This document shows positions 6,487-11,311 of a stretch of DNA of 11,311 nucleotides, in pieces. Source of the stretch: Bacteroidales bacterium (lineage in GTDB: Bacteria; Bacteroidota; Bacteroidia; Bacteroidales; Paludibacteraceae); the NCBI GenBank assembly GCA_900767385.1, contig CAAFYY010000034.1:1-11311 (forward strand). Direction: 5' to 3'. A model generated the notes under the pieces. That model did no database searches. It was not told where the DNA came from and worked only from the letters and a program-made list of their open reading frames with translations. Position 1 is the first letter of the stretch, and the number at the start of each line of letters is the position of its first letter. Made by a program: the position numbers and the translations under genes.

Positions 6487-6990
6487 TTATTCCTCCTCTG
6501 GGAGTTGTTGCCATACATCAATTAACTCAATCTCAAATGTCAGCGCTGAGTATGGTGGAATTCTGAATTCCTCAATACCTTTGCTGCCTTCTTTGCCGTA
6601 GCAAATCTCGGCTGGCGCATAAATCATACAATGTGCGCCGGCGTGGAGTGTTGGGAGAAACTCCTTCCATGCGGGAACACAATTGCTGAGTCTCAGCTCT
6701 GCACCTTCACTCTCTTGCACCAATGTGCCATCGTAGAGCCACAACTTGTAGTTAACCTTTATGATTGATGAAGACTTAGGCATTTTGCCAAATCCCTGAT
6801 GATAGACCTCATACTGAAGTCCGGTATGTGTGATACCGAAGTCAACAACACTGGTGTCTTGTCCTAATTGAGATGCGTGAGCCTCAATCCAAGCAGTGTT
6901 GAGGTCGCGCCAGTTGTAGAACGGACTGTCGCAACTTTGCAGAACACCCATCAGGCAGAAGAACAGTAATGGAAGAATGTATTTTTTCAT
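6487..6990 (-). CDS. FKBP-type peptidyl-prolyl isomerase lipoprotein
   Basis: This 167-residue protein has a lipoprotein signal ending in LQSC (C20). A single FKBP domain covers about 70-160 and is bounded by IKVNYKLWLYDGT (77-89) and IPPYSALTFEIELIDV (144-159). FKBP landmarks kept are Y81, W108 in VPAW, Y131 in CYG and F152. The usual FD after GT is replaced by V91-Q92, which removes the Asp corresponding to FKBP12 D37. Isomerase activity may therefore be reduced, leaving a chaperone or binding role. The closest named analogue is the flavobacterial lipoprotein isomerase GldI, though orthology is not shown. The gene lies 49 bases after the Yip1-like gene and 13 bases before the outer-membrane barrel gene, so folding of envelope clients is a reasonable guess. 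Confidence 0.87.
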   Translation of the reverse strand: MKKYILPLLFFCLMGVLQSCDSPFYNWRDLNTAWIEAHASQLGQDTSVVDFGITHTGLQYEVYHQGFGKMPKSSSIIKVNYKLWLYDGTLVQESEGAELRLSNCVPAWKEFLPTLHAGAHCMIYAPAEICYGKEGSKGIEEFRIPPYSALTFEIELIDVWQQLPEEE

Positions 6991-7039
6991 TTTAAGTATA
7001 ATTGTCTTGTTTGTTGTTCTATTAAGAAAAGTGTGCCAA

Positions 7040-7606
7040 TTAAAGATTTACGAGAATCTTCTTTATCACGCTTTCCAAAATTATGGGAACGATGATGATG
7101 GACAAAGAGTTGACTAAGAAAAAAGAATCTCGAGTCTTGTCGTTAATCCTGAAAAATGTTGTTGACGCAATCCAGACCTCATAGACTACGAATAGTAGCA
7201 ACAGATAAAGGAAGAACCATGAGGTGAGCAGACTGTGAGCCATCGTCACACCGATTACTATAGTAAACGGATAGAGTATGAATTTATTGCATGTTTCGTC
7301 GTCAATTATTTGGTTGCGGATGGCTCTTTCCTTCTTACAGATGATTGTGCAGACATAATAAGAAGCAAAAAGGATGCCTACTTTCACCAAACCCCAAATC
7401 AGCGAGGCAACGATTTCCTGCTTGTCGATGTAGGTGCCGAAGGCAACGGCAAAGAAACATAGGACAAGCATAGGGTAGAGCACCTCGTTTTTGGCTTCCT
7501 GAGATGTCTGCGTAATCAGTTCGTTGCTGGTCCATGCTCGCTGCGGGTCACCCCAGAATAGTCTGAGCTTGGAAAACATCGAGGAGAAAGGAAAGTTCAA
7601 TTTCAT
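7040..7606 (-). CDS. Yip1-like multi-pass membrane protein
   Basis: The ATG at 7606 gives 188 residues and an 8-base gap to the nfo stop. The longer frame to 7660 would overlap nfo and is rejected. The short N-terminal region WGDPQRAWTSN, just before the membrane part, is of the kind seen in bacterial YIP1 proteins. About five membrane helices follow at roughly 42-59, 65-89, 109-128, 129-146 and 160-181. A polar charged stretch, CKKERAIRNQIIDDE, separates the second and third. The molecular function of bacterial Yip1-domain proteins is not established. The family assignment comes from overall layout and is tentative. The protein should lie in the inner membrane. Confidence 0.68.
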   Translation of the reverse strand: MKLNFPFSSMFSKLRLFWGDPQRAWTSNELITQTSQEAKNEVLYPMLVLCFFAVAFGTYIDKQEIVASLIWGLVKVGILFASYYVCTIICKKERAIRNQIIDDETCNKFILYPFTIVIGVTMAHSLLTSWFFLYLLLLFVVYEVWIASTTFFRINDKTRDSFFLVNSLSIIIVPIILESVIKKILVNL

Positions 7607-7614
7607 AGTGGGTG

Positions 7615-8463
7615 CTACTTGTTGCAATGTGATTTTAGGAAGGCAATCTCTTCGGCCCATTTCGACTCATCTGGAGTCTCAAGGATGAGTGGAATGTTGT
7701 TAAAGCGGTCGTCCTTCATAATGGCCACGAAGGCTTCCATGCCGATGGTGCCTTGTCCCAACGATTCGTGGCGATCCACACGTTTCGACAATGGATTTTT
7801 GGAATCGTTGAGGTGCATGCCTTTGAGATATTCGAAGCCGATAATCTGGCTGAAATCGTTCCAACATTGGTTGAAGCCCTCTTGCGTGGCGAAATCGTAA
7901 CCACCGGCAAAAGCGTGACAGGTATCGATGCAGACGCCAACACGGCTTTTGTCGTCTACCAATTCAATGATACGTGCGAGATGTTCAAAACGGTAACCGA
8001 TATTGGAACCCTGTCCGGCGGTGTTCTCTATCACTGCTGTCACCCCTTGTGTCTTTTGGAGGGCGAGGTTGATGGATTCAGCCACACGTTTCAGACAATC
8101 ATCTTCCGACATCAATTTTAGATGTGCACCTGGGTGGAAATTCAAACGGTCAAGTCCTAACTGGGCGCAACGGTTCAGTTCGTCGATAAACGAGTTCCTT
8201 GATTTCTCAAGTTTGTCTTCCTCGGGAGCTCCAAGGTTGATGAGATAGCTGTCGTGAGGGAGAATCTGTGCTGCAGTGTATCCAAATTCCTTGCAGTTGG
8301 CCTTGAATGCCTCAATAGACACTTCTGTCAATGGTGAGGCAAACCATTGCTTTTGGTTTTTGGTAAACAAAGCAAATGCCGTTGCTCCGATAGCATGGGC
8401 ATTCTTAGGGGCGTTTTCTACTCCACCTGAGCTACTTACGTGTGCGCCGATAAACTTTTCCAT
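7615..8463 (-). CDS. nfo: Deoxyribonuclease IV (endonuclease IV, AP endonuclease)
   Basis: This enzyme cuts DNA 5' of abasic sites and removes blocking 3' groups in base-excision repair. The chosen start at 8463 gives 282 residues (E. coli Nfo has 285) and begins MEKFIGAHVSSSGGVENAP, as in the family. The longer frame to 8514 would include the promoter. All nine metal ligands of the trinuclear zinc site are present, each one residue later than in E. coli: H70, H110 (NFHPGAH), E146 (IENTAGQG), D180 and H183 (CIDTCHAF), H217 (HLNDSK), D230 and H232 (VDRHE), and E262 (LETPD). It is the first gene of the leftward cluster, behind a good promoter. Confidence 0.96.
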   Translation of the reverse strand: MEKFIGAHVSSSGGVENAPKNAHAIGATAFALFTKNQKQWFASPLTEVSIEAFKANCKEFGYTAAQILPHDSYLINLGAPEEDKLEKSRNSFIDELNRCAQLGLDRLNFHPGAHLKLMSEDDCLKRVAESINLALQKTQGVTAVIENTAGQGSNIGYRFEHLARIIELVDDKSRVGVCIDTCHAFAGGYDFATQEGFNQCWNDFSQIIGFEYLKGMHLNDSKNPLSKRVDRHESLGQGTIGMEAFVAIMKDDRFNNIPLILETPDESKWAEEIAFLKSHCNK

Positions 8464-8503
8464 TGAGCTTGTCTTGTTCCTGCTATTAGGGAACAATAGG
8501 GCA

Positions 8504-8534
8504 CAAAGATACATTTTTTCTTTGGTTTTCCCAA
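8504..8534 (-). promoter_or_regulatory. Promoter of the nfo-led gene cluster
   Basis: On the minus strand TATCTTTG (8511 down to 8504) matches the TAnnTTTG -7 consensus exactly. TTGG (8534 down to 8531) sits 19 bases upstream as a -33 box. The expected start is near 8497, giving a leader of about 35 bases. That leader contains the inverted repeat CTATT/AATAG (8483-8487, 8495-8499). The promoter lies in the 80-base gap between the receptor stop and nfo. Confidence 0.75.
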
Positions 8535-8543
8535 CAGAAATGG

Positions 8544-10586
8544 CTATTGAAATGTTACTTGGGCAGTAAGTTTGAAATTCGTGCCTGGCATCGGGTAGTT
8601 TCTGACGACCTCATACTGTTGGTTGAAGAGATTGTTGATGTCGAGTGTGAGGTTCAATCCCACGCGTTGCCAAGCAAATTGTTTCGAAAGCGAGAGGTCG
8701 TGGGTATACCAAGGCAACACATAGTCTTCTGCACGATTGGCTTGAGAATCATAGCGATGACCCGTATAGATGAAACTATAGTGAAGTTGCCACGATTTAT
8801 AGCCCATATTGACAGTGGCAGAGGTGCTATGCCATGGAATGTAAGGAATCTGTCCGCCGTAGAAGGGGTCGTTGGGGTCTGTGAGGTCGCGAGCTGACTG
8901 GTAGGTATAGGTGGCGCGAAGTTGTGCAGTGAATGCTTTGCCCCATGCGAAATTCACCTGTCCTGCCACATCCACACCGAGAATCTCCACATAACCGAGG
9001 TTAGTCATGGTCCAACGGAAGAAGTTGGAGGTCGGGATGGCAATAATCTTGTTTCTTACCTGATTGAAATAGCCGTCCACCTGAATGCTGACCAACTCGC
9101 ACCATCCGCTCATCGGTTTGTTGAAGTGGATGCCGAGGTCATACTGTGTGGTTGATTCCGGTTTCAGTTTGCTGCTTGCGATGCTCAGTGAGGTGTAATA
9201 GAGGTCGTTGAATGTCGGCATTCTCACTGACCCCTTGGCAAAGGCTCTCAGTGTGAGATCTTCGCGAAGCCACGGACGGTAGGAGAAGAAAAACGACGGG
9301 CGACACACCCAACGGTCGGAGATGATAGAGTCGGAGGCACGCAGGTGGTCGTGAACGTAGTGTCCCATCACACCGGCTTGGGCTCTCACATGGGCAAACT
9401 TCAACGCTGTACTGGCAGCCGCATAGACAGAGACGCGCTCTGGATAGACAAAGTCGAGAAGGTCGGCATCAAGACTGTTGTACTGAACGTCAATGCTGGC
9501 TGCTGCTTCCCAAAACGGTTGGATATTGAAATGGTTGATACAAGAGAAGTAAGCCTCTTGCTGTTTGTATCGGTTCTCCACGTACATGGTGCTGACGTCG
9601 AGATTCGGGTCGGAGAGGTAATGGAGATAGTCGTAAGCATACTTCCCTTTGAGAATGAGTGTGTAGAATTTCATAGTCTTCTGCCACTGACCCTGAAGGA
9701 AGAAATTGTCGTCCCACTGACGGTCTTGGTGTACGAATTTGCCACGAACGACAGCTCCAGGATAACCGCGTTCAGAAGCGTAGAAGTAAGCCTTGATGCG
9801 CCAGTTGCCGTTGTTGATCTTGCCGAACAGTCCCATCTCAGCACGAACGGATTGCACGTCGCCATTCTGACGTACGGCCGTTGTATCGTAGCCGTAAGGG
9901 TTGGTGTAGGTAAACTTGTATTTGCCTGATGTGTAGAGATATTCTGCCGAAGCAGAGAAAGACAACTTCTCGTTGATTTTGTGTTCCCAGAGTACGGAGG
10001 GGTTGAATGTCCAGAACGAACCGCCCTTCATAGTGACGGAGAGTCTGTTTTTGGAACCGAGGGCGAAGCGTGGTGTACGTGATTGGAGGTAGACGTTGCC
10101 CGCACTGCCGTAGTCTTTTGCCGACTGCAGGAGGTCGCTTTTCTGGCCATTGTAGAGGGCCACCGACTCCATGTTGTCGAGTGAGAACTTGCCGAGGTCG
10201 ATGGTGCCGTTTTGAGCGTTGCCCAACTCGATGCCGTCGTAGCAGATGCCAACGTGGTTGGTGCCCATACTTCTGATGTTCACTGTTTTCAAACCGCCTG
10301 TTCCGCCATAGTCTTTAATCTGAATGCCTGAGAAATAGCGGAGGGCATCTGCCACGCTGTAGGCGGAGAATCCTTTAAGTGCATCTCCTGTAAGCATCTG
10401 AACCGGAAACACCTCCCGTTTTGTGATTGCGGCTGCCGAAGTCACCGTCACGTCTTTGATCATATAGACATCGACGCTATCCATTGCCAACGTGTCTTTC
10501 TCCACCACCAGATTCTGTCCCCAGACGGGAGCAAATCCAATGGTTGAAATGAAAATCAAAACGATTATTTTCAGGAGTTTGTGCAT
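8544..10586 (-). CDS. TonB-dependent outer-membrane receptor, substrate unknown
   Basis: The protein has 680 residues from the ATG at 10586, the start that gives a proper signal peptide (MHKLLKIIVLIFISTIGFAP, cut near GQ24). An upstream in-frame ATG at 10652 is rejected because the promoter lies between. The mature N-terminus leads to a TonB-box-like KDVTVTS (about 45-51) and a plug domain to roughly 150. The plug includes VADALRYFSGIQIKDYGG, NIRSMGTNHVGICYDGI and GNAQNGTIDLGKFSLDN. A 22-strand-type barrel follows, ending NFKLTAQVTFQ. There is no N-terminal carboxypeptidase-regulatory-like domain and no SusD partner, so it is not a SusC type. Its size suits BtuB or siderophore receptors. No cobalamin riboswitch fits in the short leader. 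No clear terminator follows, so read-through into nfo is possible. Confidence 0.92.
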   Translation of the reverse strand: MHKLLKIIVLIFISTIGFAPVWGQNLVVEKDTLAMDSVDVYMIKDVTVTSAAAITKREVFPVQMLTGDALKGFSAYSVADALRYFSGIQIKDYGGTGGLKTVNIRSMGTNHVGICYDGIELGNAQNGTIDLGKFSLDNMESVALYNGQKSDLLQSAKDYGSAGNVYLQSRTPRFALGSKNRLSVTMKGGSFWTFNPSVLWEHKINEKLSFSASAEYLYTSGKYKFTYTNPYGYDTTAVRQNGDVQSVRAEMGLFGKINNGNWRIKAYFYASERGYPGAVVRGKFVHQDRQWDDNFFLQGQWQKTMKFYTLILKGKYAYDYLHYLSDPNLDVSTMYVENRYKQQEAYFSCINHFNIQPFWEAAASIDVQYNSLDADLLDFVYPERVSVYAAASTALKFAHVRAQAGVMGHYVHDHLRASDSIISDRWVCRPSFFFSYRPWLREDLTLRAFAKGSVRMPTFNDLYYTSLSIASSKLKPESTTQYDLGIHFNKPMSGWCELVSIQVDGYFNQVRNKIIAIPTSNFFRWTMTNLGYVEILGVDVAGQVNFAWGKAFTAQLRATYTYQSARDLTDPNDPFYGGQIPYIPWHSTSATVNMGYKSWQLHYSFIYTGHRYDSQANRAEDYVLPWYTHDLSLSKQFAWQRVGLNLTLDINNLFNQQYEVVRNYPMPGTNFKLTAQVTFQ

Positions 10587-10613
10587 GCTGCTTGCTTCGT
10601 TGTAAAAACGACG

Positions 10614-10621
10614 CAAAGATA
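10614..10621 (-). promoter_or_regulatory. -7 box of the TonB-dependent receptor promoter
   Basis: On the minus strand TATCTTTG (10621 down to 10614) matches TAnnTTTG exactly. It gives a leader of about 20 bases before the ATG at 10586. No clean TTTG box lies 19-21 bases upstream; the nearest candidate is a GTTTT at about 10640-10636. The leader start contains TCGTT/AACGA (10597-10601, 10607-10611), a short palindrome that could be an operator. This box decides the choice of start codon for the receptor. Confidence 0.65.
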
Positions 10622-10680
10622 GTGCTTTTCTCCCGAAAACAGTGCTTCTCAAACTATGGTTTTAGCCTCTCTTCCCCATT

Positions 10681-10714
10681 CAAACAAAACAGCCCCGCTT
10701 TGTGAGCGGGGCTG
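10681..10714 (-). terminator. Intrinsic terminator of the small lipoprotein gene
   Basis: A perfect 10-bp GC-rich stem (CAGCCCCGCT at 10690-10699, AGCGGGGCTG at 10705-10714) has a five-base loop. Read on the minus strand it is followed by the T-rich tail GTTTTGTTTG. No T-run exists on the plus side, so it terminates leftward transcription from the lipoprotein gene. It also separates that gene from the TonB-dependent receptor. Confidence 0.88.
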
Positions 10715-10774
10715 AGGATATATAAGAGGATTGTTTTGTTTCATTAACAGCATAGAGATTTCTTGTAACACAAT

Positions 10775-11011
10775 TTATTTTTTCAGCAAAATAAAATAAT
10801 TGTGGGTGGCTTCTCCATAAGCTAATGTGTAGAGGTCTGGGAAAACGTTGTTTTTGTATATTTTAGCAACTGGATTGTGGGTTTCTTCATCTATTCCTTT
10901 CACCATCACATATATATCATAGTCGTCAATGGAAGGTTCAATGGTGCAAGCAGCAAGAGATGCTGCTATGACGGCAAGCAATACGAAAACAGAAATTTTG
11001 CTGTAGGTCAT
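10775..11011 (-). CDS. Small putative lipoprotein, function unknown
   Basis: This 78-residue protein has a signal ending SLAAC, so C22 should be lipidated and only about 57 residues remain mature. The mature part is acidic at first (TIEPSIDDYDIYVMVKGID) and ends in a basic ILLKK. I do not recognise a domain. It has its own promoter (11051-11082), 39 bases upstream of the start, and its own terminator (10681-10714), so it is probably transcribed alone. The receptor gene lies downstream on the same strand, but the terminator between them argues against one operon. It could be a full small lipoprotein or a shortened remnant of a larger one. Confidence 0.75.
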   Translation of the reverse strand: MTYSKISVFVLLAVIAASLAACTIEPSIDDYDIYVMVKGIDEETHNPVAKIYKNNVFPDLYTLAYGEATHNYFILLKK

Positions 11012-11050
11012 GATATTCCGTTACTTTTTCTACGGTGTTATTTTTCGCTA

Positions 11051-11082
11051 CAAAGTTAACAACCTTTTCTCGATCCACCAAA
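11051..11082 (-). promoter_or_regulatory. Promoter of the small lipoprotein gene
   Basis: On the minus strand TTTG (11082 down to 11079), a 20-base spacer and TAACTTTG (11058 down to 11051) match both boxes of the Bacteroides primary sigma-factor promoter exactly. The leader would be about 30-35 bases. It is the best-matching promoter in the window. Confidence 0.82.
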
Positions 11083-11311
11083 CGTTTCTCCTGCAAAAAT
11101 CGCTGATACAATGAATTTTGCTTGTTTGCTTACAGTCTTTAAGCAAACCATAGCCGGTCCCCATACTTCGCGCAGTGCAATGCGTTCAATCTGAACCCAG
11201 ACGGATTCCGCTTCGATCGTTTGTCCTGCGATCGGGACGAACTGTTTCAACCGCTGTGATGGACTGCCGTTAATTATGCTGTTCGGGCTTTTTGTTGAGG
11301 AATGCTCTCGC
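11083..11311. other. Right-edge region without a recognised gene
   Basis: Apart from the lipoprotein promoter, the last 229 bases hold a perfect 9-bp inverted repeat (GTTTGCTTA at 11124-11132, TAAGCAAAC at 11140-11148) and two CGATCG palindromes 15 bases apart (11214, 11229). One minus-strand frame is open from the window edge to a TAA at 11056-11058, but its product resembles nothing I know. Another minus frame would end at a TAA at 11270-11272 after ARAFLNKKPEQHN, which could be the C-terminus of an off-window gene. A short plus-strand frame (about 11140-11256) is also open but lacks a start. None is supported well enough to call. Confidence 0.4.

Noticed and set aside
6474..6521. Longer barrel protein starting at 6521
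   Set aside because: It would overlap the FKBP gene and bury the signal peptide behind a polar 16-residue extension.
8464..8514. Longer nfo product starting at 8514
   Set aside because: The extra 17 residues overlap the TATCTTTG promoter box, and the conserved family start is at 8463.
9345..9929. Plus-strand 194-residue open frame inside the receptor gene
   Set aside because: It lies antisense to a clear beta-barrel coding region and its product shows no recognisable features.
10587..10652. Longer TonB-dependent receptor starting at 10652
   Set aside because: The extension covers the promoter box and has a basic, non-signal-like sequence before the true signal peptide.
10587..10660. Cobalamin riboswitch upstream of the BtuB-sized receptor
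   Set aside because: The -7 box leaves a leader of only about 20 bases, far too short for a riboswitch of roughly 200 bases.
11056..11250. Minus-strand 64-residue ORF at the right edge
   Set aside because: Its 3' end overlaps the best promoter in the window and the product is unrecognisable; it is described only as part of the edge region.

Overview
The window looks like chromosomal DNA of a Bacteroidales bacterium, most likely Prevotella-like. This rests on protein types (GldB lipoprotein, lipoprotein FKBP, PF13568-type barrel, stand-alone TonB-dependent receptor), on promoter-like sequences of the Bacteroidetes form TAnnTTTG with a TTTG/TTG box about 19-21 bases upstream, and on the general lack of Shine-Dalgarno sequences. 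The species was not determined.

Left part (1-2900, plus strand). A strong intrinsic terminator for an off-window gene (12-48) is followed by a TCCGG-rich degenerate repeat (63-206) and a long hairpin (242-293). Then come tRNA-Arg(CCT) with its own promoter and probable terminator, a HAD-superfamily hydrolase, and miaB, the tRNA methylthiotransferase. A bidirectional terminator (2866-2899) closes miaB and also serves the genes converging from the right.

Middle (2919-8463, minus strand). Nine tightly packed genes read leftward in the order nfo, a Yip1-like membrane protein, an FKBP-type lipoprotein, an outer-membrane barrel, a 45-residue basic protein, gldB, a Fur-family regulator, a Zn metallopeptidase and folA. 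Gaps are 4-19 bases with one 4-base overlap; the only larger gap (49 bases) precedes the FKBP gene. A good promoter sits just before nfo and no convincing internal one was seen, so a single nine-gene transcript is likely. The cargo mixes DNA repair, folate metabolism, metal-type regulation and envelope proteins. The 45-residue gene (5631-5768) is easily missed because of its size.

Right part (8544-11311, minus strand). A 680-residue TonB-dependent receptor of unknown substrate and a 78-residue lipoprotein each have their own promoter, and the lipoprotein also has its own terminator. The last 300 bases hold that promoter, a perfect 9-bp hairpin, and no recognisable gene.

Most of the window is core genome. 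I found no defence system, mobile element, CRISPR array or clearly novel multi-gene system. The items most worth a second look are the repeat between two hairpins at the left edge, the 45-residue gene inside the envelope cluster, and atypical residues in the FKBP lipoprotein and the Fur-family protein.
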